A stretch of DNA of 64,000 bases. Source: Mesonia oceanica. Its GTDB lineage: Bacteria > Bacteroidota > Bacteroidia > Flavobacteriales > Flavobacteriaceae. Both the position numbers and the translations under genes were made by a program. A model generated the notes under the pieces. It was not told where the DNA came from and did no database searches. It saw only the letters and a program-made list of their open reading frames with translations. Positions 46,935 through 56,769 of this stretch are shown piece by piece (within the stretch, counting starts at the first letter, position 1; every line of letters begins with the position of its first letter). The stretch is taken from the NCBI RefSeq assembly GCF_902499555.1, contig NZ_CABVMM010000004.1, forward strand, positions 62,001 to 126,000, read 5' to 3'.

Positions 46935-48179
46935 TTATTTTTCTATTTCTTCTAAAATCATCCCTAAAGCTTTGTAAACAGCTTTCTCGGTTACTTTTTC
47001 ACGCTGCTTCCCTAAATGGTTTTCTATCACTTCTACTCCGTTTGGGCTCGCAATAGCAATATAAACTGTTCCTATTTCGGCATCGCTATCTCCTTTGGCA
47101 GGACCTGCATTTCCTGTAGTGGCAATTGCATAATCCGTTCTAAATAAAGCTTTAGCTTTTATCGCCATTTCTTTGGTGATTTCTGGACTTACTACAGAAT
47201 AGGTATTGATAATTTCTTCTGAAATCCCTAACACATAATTTTTGGTAGCAGTTTCATAAGTAATAATTCCTCCCCTAAAAAATTTGGAAGCTCCAGAAAC
47301 TGAAGTTAACCTAGAAGCTATTCTCCCGCCTGTACAACTTTCTGCTGTAGTGATGGTTTTGCCTTTTTCTATAAACTTTTGGGCAATCTGCTCTTCTAAA
47401 CTTCCTTCTCCTTCATAACCTTTTATGATATCGCCTATTAATAAATGAAGTTGCTCTAATTGATGGTCGAGTTCCTGTAACAAAACCTTTTCATCTTGCC
47501 CCCGTGCGGATAACCTTAACCTTACACGTCCTAAACTTGGTAAATAAGCCAAGCGAATAAATGGAGGCAAATTACTTTCCCAGTCTTCGATTTTTTGGGC
47601 AATAGTACTCTCGCCCATTCCATAGGTGAGTACGGTTTTATGAATTATATAAGGTCTTAGAAAACGTTCTTGAAGTTTAGAAATCACTTCATTTTCCATG
47701 AGTGCTTTCATTTCGAAAGGAACACCTGGAAGTGATATATAAACTACTTCACCTTCTTCTATCCACATTCCCGGAGCAGTACCGTGCCTATTAAATAACG
47801 CGGTCGCTTTTGATGGAATATAAGCTTGACCTCTGTTTAAATCTGAAATGGGGTCTTTAACATATTTCCTAAAAAGTTCTTCTACATTCTGAAGGACTTC
47901 TTCATTTTTCACTAACTCATCGTTAAAGTATTTGCAGAAAGTTTTTTTAGTAATATCGTCCTTAGTAGGCCCTAAACCTCCAGTAACAATTACAATGGAA
48001 GCTCTTTGTGAAGCTTCTTTTAGAGTAGTTAGAATATGGTTTTCTTCATCTTGTACAGAAGTAATTTGCTGTACATCAATTCCTATTTTATTGAGTTCTT
48101 TGGCTATAAAAGCTGAATTGCTATCTACTATTTGACCGATTAGAATTTCATCGCCAATGGTAATAATTTCTGCTTTCAT
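46935..48179 (-). CDS. cinA: CinA-family nicotinamide mononucleotide deamidase
   Basis: 414 aa, two domains. The N-terminal MoaB/MoeA-like domain (1-~170) has IITIGDEILIGQIVDSN and VTGGLGPTKDDIT; the C-terminal PncC amidase domain (~255-414) has TTAESCTGGRIASRLTSV and IATTGNAGPAKGD. PncC recycles NMN to nicotinate mononucleotide for NAD; the N-terminal part has been linked to ADP-ribose pyrophosphatase activity. The start codon overlaps the stop of the Hpt gene by one base. Last gene of a four-gene run (exonuclease, FAH, Hpt, cinA). Confidence 0.95.
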   Translation of the reverse strand: MKAEIITIGDEILIGQIVDSNSAFIAKELNKIGIDVQQITSVQDEENHILTTLKEASQRASIVIVTGGLGPTKDDITKKTFCKYFNDELVKNEEVLQNVEELFRKYVKDPISDLNRGQAYIPSKATALFNRHGTAPGMWIEEGEVVYISLPGVPFEMKALMENEVISKLQERFLRPYIIHKTVLTYGMGESTIAQKIEDWESNLPPFIRLAYLPSLGRVRLRLSARGQDEKVLLQELDHQLEQLHLLIGDIIKGYEGEGSLEEQIAQKFIEKGKTITTAESCTGGRIASRLTSVSGASKFFRGGIITYETATKNYVLGISEEIINTYSVVSPEITKEMAIKAKALFRTDYAIATTGNAGPAKGDSDAEIGTVYIAIASPNGVEVIENHLGKQREKVTEKAVYKALGMILEEIEK

Positions 48180-48517
48180 TACAGATTATAGTCGCGCTTT
48201 AATTCGTTACAAACCGTTAAAACAGTACTTTCTATCTCGCGTGCATCTTTCATTACATCATCTTTCTTTAGATCACTTTTAGACCAATGCTCCAACCTTT
48301 TTACATTTTCATCTAAATGAAGACCAAATATTTTCAAATTAGGCTTCATTTTGTGCGCTATTTGATATGTAAGTACCGCATTATGGTTATCGATAGCGTC
48401 ATTCATAGCAGCTACATCTTCCGGCAATTCTTCTATAAAGGTTTTAAGCATTTCTTTTAAAAACACTTCATCTCCTTCTGCCATCTCCTTTAAATTATCT
48501 AAATTATAAATACTCAT
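48179..48517 (-). CDS. Histidine phosphotransfer (Hpt) domain protein
   Basis: 112 aa helical-bundle protein. The phospho-accepting histidine is His55 in the Hpt motif YQIAHKMKPN, followed by LKIFGLHLDENVKRLEH. It would relay phosphate between a hybrid kinase and a response regulator; neither is adjacent. It is coupled to both neighbours by one-base overlaps, an odd place for a signalling protein between metabolic genes. Confidence 0.9.
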   Translation of the reverse strand: MSIYNLDNLKEMAEGDEVFLKEMLKTFIEELPEDVAAMNDAIDNHNAVLTYQIAHKMKPNLKIFGLHLDENVKRLEHWSKSDLKKDDVMKDAREIESTVLTVCNELKRDYNL

Positions 48518-49131
48518 TATTTTACTTTTATTTCAAAAATATCTTTTTCTTCTATTTTCCCGGTCAATATATCTTCTGGATAAACTTTGCCTACACCTTT
48601 TGGAGTTCCTGTAAAAATAACATCACCTATTTTTAACGTAAAAAATTGCGAAACGTAAGCAATAATTTCATCTATTTTCCAGAGCATTTGTGATGTATTT
48701 CCTTGTTGAACAATCGCTCCGTTTTTTTCTAAAGAAAAATTCATATTTTGAAGGTCAGAAATTTTTTCTTTAGAAATCCATTTTTCTCCAATAACAGCCG
48801 ACCCATCAAAAGCTTTGGCTTTTTCCCACGGCAATCCTTTTTCTTTTAATTGGTTTTGCACATCTCTTGCCGTAAAATCTATACCTAAGCCAATTTCATT
48901 ATAATACTTATTGGCAAATTTAGACTGAATATATTTACCAACTTTATTAATCTTTACCAAAACTTCAACTTCATATTGTAAATCTTCTGAGAATTCTGGT
49001 ATAAAAAACGGTTGTTTTTTTAAAAGTACAGAAGTATCTGGTTTTAAAAAAATTACAGGGTCTTTTGGTTTTTCATTTTGAAGCTCCTCAATATGATCTG
49101 TATAATTTCTACCTATACAAATTATCTTCAT
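48517..49131 (-). CDS. Fumarylacetoacetate hydrolase (FAH) family protein
   Basis: 204 aa. FAH fold with MKIICIGRNYTDHIEE, the metal ligands in LQYEVEVLVKIN, GIDFTARDVQNQL, WEKAKAFDGSAVIGE and a final GDVIFTGTPKGVG. Family members hydrolyse or decarboxylate 2-oxo acids (acylpyruvase, oxaloacetate decarboxylase, hydrolase of meta-cleavage products). The short single-domain form suggests acylpyruvate or oxaloacetate chemistry, but the substrate is not certain. Confidence 0.9.
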   Translation of the reverse strand: MKIICIGRNYTDHIEELQNEKPKDPVIFLKPDTSVLLKKQPFFIPEFSEDLQYEVEVLVKINKVGKYIQSKFANKYYNEIGLGIDFTARDVQNQLKEKGLPWEKAKAFDGSAVIGEKWISKEKISDLQNMNFSLEKNGAIVQQGNTSQMLWKIDEIIAYVSQFFTLKIGDVIFTGTPKGVGKVYPEDILTGKIEEKDIFEIKVK

Positions 49132-49133
49132 TT

Positions 49134-49910
49134 TTAATTAAGTTTATCGGTAAGCTTTCTTAATTTAATGGCCGTTAATACTTTTTTGGTATAAAGTGGA
49201 AAATCTGCATTTTGAATCCAATTATAATAGCCAGGTTCTTCTTCTAAAACTTGTTCAACCAACTTACCACGGTTTTTACCAAAAGAAAACACTTCTTCTC
49301 CTTTTTTATTGTATGAAATAAAACCTGCAAAATCTGCATGTTTTTTATGTGCACTAAATTCGGCTAACCACTTGGTATCATTTTCTAAGTCTGGGTAATG
49401 ATCCAATTGTGATTCTAACACTTCAAAAGTAGCATTGGTATCTGCTTCGGCACTATGGGCATCGGTTAAATCTTTATCGCAGTAAAACTTATAGGCCGCT
49501 TCTAAAGTTCGCTTTTCTTTTTTATGAAAAATAGTCTGCACATCAATAGCTACAGCATTTTTAATATCAAAATCTACTTCTGCCCGTAAAAATTCTTCTG
49601 CCAACAGAGGTATATCAAAGCGATTGCTATTGTAGCCTCCTAAATCGCAACCTTTAATAATGCTGAATATTTTTTTTGAAAGCTCTTTGAAAGTGGGCTC
49701 ATTCGCCACATCTTCATCTGAAATCCCATGAATTTTTGTAGTTTCAGCAGGAATGGCTACTTCTGGGTTTACCAACCAACGGTAACTTTCTTTATTTCCG
49801 TTGGGAAAAACTTTTAAAATAGCTATTTCTACAATTTTATCTTTCGCAATATTGGTTCCGGTAGTTTCTAAATCAAAAAAACAAATAGGCTTATTGAGAT
49901 TGAGCTTCAT
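49134..49910 (-). CDS. DnaQ-like 3'-5' exonuclease
   Basis: 258 aa DEDDh exonuclease. ExoI motif ICFFDLETTG (D13, E15), ExoII GGYNSNRFDIPLLAEEF and ExoIII AHSAEADTNAT. The extra C-terminal part (FGKNRGKLVEQVLEEEPGYY) matches the domain found on stand-alone exonucleases of Bacteroidota, not the tau-binding tail of the replicative epsilon. It may act in repair or RNA processing. First gene of the run to cinA, 2-3 nt from FAH. Confidence 0.92.
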   Translation of the reverse strand: MKLNLNKPICFFDLETTGTNIAKDKIVEIAILKVFPNGNKESYRWLVNPEVAIPAETTKIHGISDEDVANEPTFKELSKKIFSIIKGCDLGGYNSNRFDIPLLAEEFLRAEVDFDIKNAVAIDVQTIFHKKEKRTLEAAYKFYCDKDLTDAHSAEADTNATFEVLESQLDHYPDLENDTKWLAEFSAHKKHADFAGFISYNKKGEEVFSFGKNRGKLVEQVLEEEPGYYNWIQNADFPLYTKKVLTAIKLRKLTDKLN

Positions 49911-49990
49911 AAATTAATTTTTTGCAAAGATATACGTGATGACTTTCTAAAAAAAATTCTATTCTGTAATTATTTTTTTGAATATAAAAC

Positions 49991-50023
49991 AAAAAAGCGT
50001 CTGCTTAAAACAGACGCTTTTTT
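49991..50023 (-). terminator. Terminator of rny
   Basis: AAAAAAGCGTCTG (49991-50003), 7 nt loop, CAGACGCTTTTTT (50011-50023): 13 bp perfect inverted repeat just past the rny stop (20 nt), T-run on the minus strand. Confidence 0.92.
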
Positions 50024-50042
50024 ATTCTTATTTGCTACATTA

Positions 50043-51608
50043 TTATTTAGCTATATTTACTGCTCTAGTTTCTCTAATCACAGTAACTTTTACCTGACCG
50101 GGATAAGTCATATCTGTTTGTATTTTTTGAGAAATCTCGAAAGACAAGTTGCTTGCTTTTTCATCATTTACTTTTTCGCTTTCTACAATGACACGCAATT
50201 CCCTACCAGCTTGAATGGCATAAGCTTTCTTAACGCCACCAAAACCAAAAGCTATTTCTTCTAGGTCTTTTAAACGTTGAATGTATGAATCCAAGACTTG
50301 ACGTCTTGCGCCAGGTCTCGCTCCACTAATAGCATCACAAACCTGAACGATAGGTGAAAGCAACGAAGTCATTTCTACCTCGTCGTGGTGAGCTCCAATA
50401 GCATTACACACATCTGGTTTCTCCCCATACTTTTCTGCCCATTGCATTCCTAAAATAGCGTGAGGAACTTCAGTTTCTGTTTCCGGTACTTTACCAATAT
50501 CGTGCAATAATCCTGCACGTTTCGCCAATTTAGGATTTAAACCAAGTTCTGCTGCCATTACTCCACAAAGTTTTGCTACTTCCCTAGAGTGTTGTAATAA
50601 GTTTTGACCATAGGAAGAACGATACTTCATTCTACCAATGGTTTTTATCAATTCAGGATGAAGCCCGTGAATACCTAAATCGATCACGGTACGTTTACCA
50701 ATTTCAATGATCTCTTCATCGATCTGTTTACGGGTTTTTTTAACGACTTCTTCAATTCTCGCTGGGTGAATCCTTCCATCGGTAACCAATTTATGCAAAG
50801 ACAACCTTGCAATTTCCCTTCTTACAGAATCGAAACAAGATAGTATAATCGCTTCTGGAGTATCGTCTACAATAATTTCTACACCGGTCGCGGCTTCAAT
50901 AGCGCGAATATTTCTTCCTTCACGCCCGATTATTCTACCTTTTACATCATCACTTTCCAAGTTAAATACAGAGACACAATTTTCCACCGCTTCTTCTGTA
51001 CCTATACGTTGTATAGTATTGATGATTATTTTCTTGGCTTCTTGCTGCGCCGTCATTTTAGCTTCCTCAATCGTATCTTGAATAAGCGCCATGGCTTCTG
51101 TTTTGGCAGATTCTTTTAAGGATTCTACCAATTGATCTTTAGCTTCTTCAGCACTAATACCACTAATCACTTCTAATTGTTGTACTTGACGCTGATGTAC
51201 TTTATCAATCTCTTCCTGTTTTTTCTCCAGGTATTCATTTCGATAATTGTAATCTTTTACCTTATCTTCCAGTTCTTTATTGAGTTTCTTGTTTTTTGAA
51301 AGTTCACTAGAAACTTGGGATTCTTTATCTTTGGTACGTTTTTCTGCGTCGGCAATTTTCTTATCACGGGAAAGGATTACCTTTTCATGTTCAGATTTTA
51401 ATTCTATGAACTTTTCTTTTGCCTGAAGGATTTTATCTTTTTTCTTGCTTTCCCCGTCTGCGGTAGCTTCCTTAATTATCGATTTTGCTTCTTTTTCAGC
51501 TTCATTGATAATGGAATTGGCCCTTTTCTTGTCAGCTGATTTTGAGACAAAAAAGCCAACTGCCAATCCAACAATTAACGCTACGACTCCTATTATTACT
51601 ATTTCCAT
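50043..51608 (-). CDS. rny: Ribonuclease Y
   Basis: 521 aa membrane-anchored endoribonuclease that starts mRNA decay. An N-terminal membrane segment (1-20), a long coiled coil (~30-190), a KH domain with [17 protein letters not shown], and an HD domain with [13 protein letters not shown] and HHDEVEMTS. The end RAVNIAK is conserved. zapA lies upstream on the same strand, with a structured RNA between them. Confidence 0.97.
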   Translation of the reverse strand: MEIVIIGVVALIVGLAVGFFVSKSADKKRANSIINEAEKEAKSIIKEATADGESKKKDKILQAKEKFIELKSEHEKVILSRDKKIADAEKRTKDKESQVSSELSKNKKLNKELEDKVKDYNYRNEYLEKKQEEIDKVHQRQVQQLEVISGISAEEAKDQLVESLKESAKTEAMALIQDTIEEAKMTAQQEAKKIIINTIQRIGTEEAVENCVSVFNLESDDVKGRIIGREGRNIRAIEAATGVEIIVDDTPEAIILSCFDSVRREIARLSLHKLVTDGRIHPARIEEVVKKTRKQIDEEIIEIGKRTVIDLGIHGLHPELIKTIGRMKYRSSYGQNLLQHSREVAKLCGVMAAELGLNPKLAKRAGLLHDIGKVPETETEVPHAILGMQWAEKYGEKPDVCNAIGAHHDEVEMTSLLSPIVQVCDAISGARPGARRQVLDSYIQRLKDLEEIAFGFGGVKKAYAIQAGRELRVIVESEKVNDEKASNLSFEISQKIQTDMTYPGQVKVTVIRETRAVNIAK

Positions 51609-51633
51609 AATTTAATTTATATATATAAAAAAA

Positions 51634-51795
51634 GCCTGTATTAGCATAGAATTATGTCTAAACTCCGTTTAAACAGGTTTAGGGCTAACTAGCTGATCAA
51701 GGATCCGTTCAAAGACGGCTTGCTTTTACAACTATGACTCACCCTTTTTAATGATAACATGTTGAGTTTATCAAATTGTGATGACTAATACAGGC
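51634..51795 (-). ncRNA. Probable 6S RNA (6S-Flavo-like)
   Basis: 162 nt gene-free segment between zapA and rny whose two ends pair perfectly: GCCTGTATTAG (5' end on the minus strand, plus 51785-51795) with CTAATACAGGC (3' end, plus 51634-51644), followed on the minus strand by a T-run as a terminator. Inside, GGGU/CCC, UAGUUG/CAGCUA and CCGU-cuuuga-ACGG make one long apical hairpin. The two sides of the central open region carry small hairpins of their own. Closing stem, central bubble and apical stem are the 6S plan, and 6S genes lie next to zapA in other phyla. A near-consensus -7 word (TAGGTTTA, 51798-51805) sits right before the 5' end. It would bind RNA polymerase and tune it to growth phase. 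Confidence 0.7.
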
Positions 51796-51827
51796 AGTAA
51801 ACCTAATTTATTTTAATGAACGTATGG

Positions 51828-52121
51828 CTAACCTAAGTATTCTTGCAAAAGCTGATTTAAACTTTCCAGTTTTTCTTCTGCTTTCATGACTTGGTTACTA
51901 TTATCTATTGTTTTTTGTTCGCTTTTTGCTGCAAATTGCAAAGCACACATTGCCAATACATCTTGCTTATCACGAACAGCATAACTCTGCTCAAATTGCT
52001 TAATTACCTTCTCTATCTCTTTTGCAGCTTTACGCAATCCTTCTTCTTGATGAGGAAAAACGGTGAGCGGATACACCCGATCTGCAATAGATATTTTAAT
52101 TTTCAACTTTTCATTCTTCAT
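51828..52121 (-). CDS. zapA: Cell division protein ZapA
   Basis: 97 aa FtsZ-ring-associated protein. The N-terminal globular head is KIKISIADRVYPLTVFPHQEEGLRKAAKEIE; after the DVLAMCALQFA block a C-terminal coiled coil mediates tetramers. It follows the coiled-coil protein by 8 nt. Confidence 0.93.
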   Translation of the reverse strand: MKNEKLKIKISIADRVYPLTVFPHQEEGLRKAAKEIEKVIKQFEQSYAVRDKQDVLAMCALQFAAKSEQKTIDNSNQVMKAEEKLESLNQLLQEYLG

Positions 52122-52129
52122 AAAGAAGA

Positions 52130-52420
52130 TTATTCAGAGAGTTGAACAATACATTGATCTATCTCTCTTATTAAGCTGTTTATTTTGAGTTTCGTTTCTC
52201 TTTTATATTCGTTACTGCCCAGCATTGCGTTGGCAGTTTTAAGCATTTGGGTTTGATTCTCGAGAGAACTTATTTTAGAAGTGAGTTGTGTACTATTTTG
52301 TTTTTCAGCTTTTAATTCTTCTTGTAACTGTTGGTTTTCCTGCTCTAAAGCCTTGTATTTATATAGTAACTTACTAATCTTTTGTTCTAGTGAATCAACT
52401 TTTTCTACCAATTTACTCAT
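52130..52420 (-). CDS. Coiled-coil protein, ZapB-like, upstream of zapA
   Basis: 96 aa, nearly all heptad-repeat coiled coil (residues ~3-70, rich in Glu, Gln, Lys, Leu), ending with a short helix RETKLKINSLIREIDQCI. Size, coiled coil and pairing with zapA suggest a ZapB-type divisome partner; sequence alone cannot prove this. Start ATG at 52420. Confidence 0.78.
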   Translation of the reverse strand: MSKLVEKVDSLEQKISKLLYKYKALEQENQQLQEELKAEKQNSTQLTSKISSLENQTQMLKTANAMLGSNEYKRETKLKINSLIREIDQCIVQLSE

Positions 52421-52586
52421 CTACCATTCACGTAATACTTACGCACAAAGTTAACATGCCTTTATTAATATGCCAATAGTTTTTTCTGTAATTTTTATAC
52501 TAAACTTGCTATTTTTCCAGTTTTTGTTATTAAAAAGAAGTTTTTATATTTAAACCCAGCCCCTTAACAATTTTACAATTCAGTTT

Positions 52587-54293
52587 ATGAGAACCGCATT
52601 TTTGTTTGTATCTTTTTTATGTTTATTTCTCAAAAGTTTTTCCCAAGAGGACATTCCACAAGATTACTTTGAAAGTCCGTTGGAAATCCCCTTAATTTTA
52701 TCGGGGACTTTCGGTGAATTACGCTCCAATCACTTTCATAGTGGTATGGATATTAAAACACATCAGCAAACCGGTTTAAATGTATTAGCTTCTGCTTCAG
52801 GATATGTAAGTAGAATAAAAGTTTCTCATTTTGGCTACGGAAAAGCGTTATATGTTCAACATCCCAATGGATACACTTCTGTTTACGCTCATTTAAAAGA
52901 ATTTGCCCCAGAAATTGAAGCATACATAAAAGAACGCCAATACGCTAAAGAAAGTTATGAAATCGAAGTTTTCCCAGAGGCTGATGAACTCCCTGTTAAA
53001 CAAGGTGAGGTAATCGCTTATAGCGGAAACAGCGGTGGTAGCGGCGGACCTCATCTTCATTTTGAAATCAGGGATAGTCAAGCCAGTCCTATGAACCCAA
53101 TGCTATTTGGCATTGCTATTAAAGACACCCATTATCCGATGGTAAAAGGTATTTTCGCTTATCCAGTGTCAGAAAATGCACATATTAACAACAAAGGTTC
53201 GCGCGATAAACTTCGAGTAATTCCATTAGGAAATAACGAATACAAAACAGAAGACATCAAAGCTTTTGGGAAAATTGGTTTTGGCGTAAACACTGTCGAT
53301 TTACTGGATTATGCCGCTAATAGAAACGGAGTGAATTTAATTGAAACATTTTTGAATGGGAAAAAACTCCTTGCTATTGATTTTAATAAATTTTCATTTG
53401 CCGAATCTCGTTACATCAACGATTTTATTGATTATGCTTATTATGAAACCAACCACGACAGATTTCAAAAATTATTTATTGAGAATAACAATCCGTTAAG
53501 TATTTTTAAATGGAAAGAAGATGACGGCTACATTAACATCACCAATGATAGTTTAGATTACGATTATAAAATAAAAATTCAGGATTATGAAGGGAATACT
53601 GCCACTATTCGAATTCCTATCATTCCTAAGGAAATTCCTTCCGAAGAAATTATAAAACCAGAAGAAAAAGTTACTGATTACTACGTAAATGCAAATGAAG
53701 CCACCGCTTTTGATGAAGATGGCTTTGATATATATATCCCAAGGAATGCACTCTATAAAAGTGAATATTTAGATATTAAATCTAATGGGGAAAGTATTAG
53801 TGTACATCACCCTGAAACTGCTCTTCACAAAAACATTACCATTGGTTTTGACGTAAGCCGATATAGTGATAAAGACAAAGAGAAACTTTATATTGCTAGA
53901 ATGAGCGATTGGGGCCGTCCCTACTACTCTACTACATACAAAAAGCAAAACCGCTTTACGACAAGAACAAAAACGTTTGGTACTTATAAATTAGCTGTAG
54001 ATGACACACCACCTTTGGTAAAACCTGTAAATTTTAGAGAAGGAAAATGGATGAGCAATTACCGTTACCTAAAATTTAAAATTAGTGATAACCTCTCGGG
54101 AATTAGTAGCTACAGGGCAACCATCAACGGTAAGTTCATTTTAATGGAATACGATTATAAAACCAATAGTTTGGTTTACGATTTTAATGATCATGTAATT
54201 ACTGATGCCACAGAAAATAATTTAAAGCTCATCGTTGTTGATAATGTAGGAAATAGTACTACATTTGAAGGCACATTTTTCAGAAAAAATTAA
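52587..54293 (+). CDS. M23 (LytM-type) metallopeptidase
   Basis: 568 aa. Signal peptide 1-19 (FLKSFSQ). The M23 domain covers ~30-170: GTFGELRSNHFHSGMDI gives the zinc ligands His and Asp (HxxxD), YVQHPNGYTSVYAHL follows, and GPHLHFEIRD supplies the HxH. The long C-terminal part (~200-568) is beta-rich, with Ig-like segments (DDTPPLVKPVNF, KFKISDNLSGISSYRAT). It is predicted to cleave peptidoglycan cross-links or act as an activator in envelope growth. The TonB receptor gene starts 11 nt downstream. Confidence 0.92.
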   Translation: MRTAFLFVSFLCLFLKSFSQEDIPQDYFESPLEIPLILSGTFGELRSNHFHSGMDIKTHQQTGLNVLASASGYVSRIKVSHFGYGKALYVQHPNGYTSVYAHLKEFAPEIEAYIKERQYAKESYEIEVFPEADELPVKQGEVIAYSGNSGGSGGPHLHFEIRDSQASPMNPMLFGIAIKDTHYPMVKGIFAYPVSENAHINNKGSRDKLRVIPLGNNEYKTEDIKAFGKIGFGVNTVDLLDYAANRNGVNLIETFLNGKKLLAIDFNKFSFAESRYINDFIDYAYYETNHDRFQKLFIENNNPLSIFKWKEDDGYINITNDSLDYDYKIKIQDYEGNTATIRIPIIPKEIPSEEIIKPEEKVTDYYVNANEATAFDEDGFDIYIPRNALYKSEYLDIKSNGESISVHHPETALHKNITIGFDVSRYSDKDKEKLYIARMSDWGRPYYSTTYKKQNRFTTRTKTFGTYKLAVDDTPPLVKPVNFREGKWMSNYRYLKFKISDNLSGISSYRATINGKFILMEYDYKTNSLVYDFNDHVITDATENNLKLIVVDNVGNSTTFEGTFFRKN

Positions 54294-54303
54294 AGTATAT
54301 CCC

Positions 54304-56769
54304 TTGAAAAATTTTTCATATTTACCCCTACTGTTTTTGCTTTTTTCCTTAACCGGTTTTGCTCAAGAAGCTACTTTAGAAGGAATAATTTTAGATGAAT
54401 ACGATGTTCCCGTTCCCGGTGCTAATTTGGGTTACCGTGGTGGAGGGACACAAACTAATGAAAACGGATATTATTCCATTCAAATCCCTGCAAATAAAGA
54501 GATTCAATTAGAAATCACTTATGTAGGCTTTAAAAGAATTCGAGTAAGTATTCCCGAATTAGAAGCAGGCACAAAAAAAGAATTCAACTTTGTTTTAAAA
54601 ACCGGAGTCGAGCAAATAGGAACGGTAGTCATTACAGGCAATCGAAATTCCCGTGTAGAAGGCGTTACCACAATTAGCCCGGAAACAGTACGTAAAATTC
54701 CCGGAGCCAATGCCGGTGTAGAAAATCTTTTAAAAACTCTACCGGGAGTTACTTCTAATAACGAATTAAGTACGCAATATGCAGTTAGAGGCGGAAACTA
54801 TGATGAAAACTTGGTGTATGTAAACGATATTCAAGTATATCGGCCTTTTTTAATCCGTTCCGGACAACAGGAAGGATTAAGTTTTGTAAATACCGATATG
54901 GTAAGAAATGTTGAATTTTCTGCCGGAGGTTTTCAAGCCAAGTACGGAGACAAGCTTTCTTCTGTATTAGATATCACCTATCGCCGTCCTGTAGATTTTG
55001 GAGCTTCGTTAAATTTAAGTTTATTGGGCGGAAGTGTTTCTGTTGAAGACATGTCTGAAAACGGTAAACTCTCCGGAATTTTAGGAATTCGCTATCGCGA
55101 TAATTCCCTTTTTGTAAATGCAAAAGAAACCGAAACCAACTTTAGGCCTCGATTTGCCGATGCGCAAACCTATTTAACCTATCAATTCAATAATAAATTT
55201 GAATTGAGTTTTTTGGGAAATGTAGCCATTAACAAATATGATTACGAACCTATTACCCGGCAAACCAACTTCGGAACGATTACTGACCCTAAAGCGCTTT
55301 TAATTTATTACGAAGGACAAGAAAAAGATCAATATGAAACTTATTTTGGCGCATTAAAAGCAACTTATAAAGTTTCTGAAAACTATTCAGCAAAATTTAT
55401 TGCTTCGACCTACAACACGCAAGAACAAGAACATTTTGATATTTTAGCCCAATACCGTTTAGGAGATGTGAATACTGATATTGGAGGTGAGAATTTAGGG
55501 GAAGTTGAATTTAGTGAAGGAATTGGTTCACAACTCACTCACGCCAGAAATGATTTAGATGCCTTAATCATTAACCTTCAACATCTAGGAACTTTAAAAA
55601 AAGATGATCATCAAATAGATTACGGAGTAAAATATACCCATGAAGATATTCGGGATCGGGTTCGGGAATATGAAATTATAGATTCTGCAGGCTTCTCTAT
55701 TCGCCCACCATTAGATGGATTTCAGAATAATCAACCTTATGAAGCTTACGACGCCCCTATTGCTCCTTTCAATAACATCCGAGCAATTAATAAAACTCAG
55801 GTTAACCGTTTTCAGGCATTTGCACAATGGAGCTACAAAACCTTAATTGGCGATGCTGAAGCTTGGCTAAATGCAGGAATTAGAACCCAGGCTTGGGAAG
55901 TTAGCGGTGAAAACATAGAACGTAAAACGCATCAAGTTTGGAGTCCACGTGGGCAATTTGCGATTAAACCCGATTGGGATACCGATATGATTTTCAGAAT
56001 TTCCGGCGGTTGGTATCATCAACCTCCTTTTTATAGAGCTTTACGGGATTCTACAGGAACAGTTCGACCAGAAGTGGAAGCGCAACAATCTATCCATGTG
56101 GTTTTAGGAAATGATTACAGTTTTAAACTTGGTGGCAGGCCTTTTAAACTGGTTTCTGAAGCATATTATAAAAACCTCACCAATGTAAATCCGTATACCC
56201 TAGAAAATGTAAGGATCAGATACCGCGCCAGAAATAATGCGGTTGCTTATGCTTACGGATTGGATTTACGTTTGAATGGAGAGTTTGTACCGGGAACAGA
56301 AAGTTGGGTTAGTTTTGGGTATTTAAAAACAGAAGAAAATATAAATGATCGTGGTTATATCTCGCGCCCAACAGATCAACGATTAAAGTTTGCGGTACTT
56401 TTTCAAGATTATGTTCCAGCCATACCAGATATCAAGTTTTACTTGAATATGGTTTACAATACGGGCTTACCGGGAGGTTCTCCTAGTTATGCAGATCCGT
56501 ACGAGTACCAAACCAGACTAAGGGATTACCGCCGTGCCGATGCCGGATTTTCTTATGTCTTGGTTGATAAAAACAAAGAACATCCTAAAGGACATTGGCT
56601 TCATCGCTTTAAAGAATTGAGTATTGGTTTTGAAATTTTCAACTTATTTGATAACCAAAACTCAATTACCAATACGTTTGTACGGGACGTTTATACTAAA
56701 AGTTTATACGCCGTACCTAACTATTTATCGCCAAGGGTTTTTAATGTAAAGCTAGGAATGCGGTTTTAA
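54304..56769 (+). CDS. TonB-dependent receptor with carboxypeptidase-like domain
   Basis: 821 aa from the TTG at 54304, which opens directly into a signal peptide (KNFSYLPLLFLLFSLTGFAQ); the farther TTG at 54265 lies within the M23 gene and adds non-signal residues. Residues ~20-110 are the carboxypeptidase-regulatory domain (EGIILDEYDVPVPGANLGY). The plug has VENLLKTLPGVTSNNELSTQ and AGGFQAKYGDKLSSVLDI. The barrel ends with KLGMRF. Coupled to the M23 gene, a pairing common in Flavobacteriaceae as I recall. It overlaps the convergent cysteine desulfurase gene by 4 nt. Substrate unknown. Confidence 0.9.
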   Translation: MKNFSYLPLLFLLFSLTGFAQEATLEGIILDEYDVPVPGANLGYRGGGTQTNENGYYSIQIPANKEIQLEITYVGFKRIRVSIPELEAGTKKEFNFVLKTGVEQIGTVVITGNRNSRVEGVTTISPETVRKIPGANAGVENLLKTLPGVTSNNELSTQYAVRGGNYDENLVYVNDIQVYRPFLIRSGQQEGLSFVNTDMVRNVEFSAGGFQAKYGDKLSSVLDITYRRPVDFGASLNLSLLGGSVSVEDMSENGKLSGILGIRYRDNSLFVNAKETETNFRPRFADAQTYLTYQFNNKFELSFLGNVAINKYDYEPITRQTNFGTITDPKALLIYYEGQEKDQYETYFGALKATYKVSENYSAKFIASTYNTQEQEHFDILAQYRLGDVNTDIGGENLGEVEFSEGIGSQLTHARNDLDALIINLQHLGTLKKDDHQIDYGVKYTHEDIRDRVREYEIIDSAGFSIRPPLDGFQNNQPYEAYDAPIAPFNNIRAINKTQVNRFQAFAQWSYKTLIGDAEAWLNAGIRTQAWEVSGENIERKTHQVWSPRGQFAIKPDWDTDMIFRISGGWYHQPPFYRALRDSTGTVRPEVEAQQSIHVVLGNDYSFKLGGRPFKLVSEAYYKNLTNVNPYTLENVRIRYRARNNAVAYAYGLDLRLNGEFVPGTESWVSFGYLKTEENINDRGYISRPTDQRLKFAVLFQDYVPAIPDIKFYLNMVYNTGLPGGSPSYADPYEYQTRLRDYRRADAGFSYVLVDKNKEHPKGHWLHRFKELSIGFEIFNLFDNQNSITNTFVRDVYTKSLYAVPNYLSPRVFNVKLGMRF

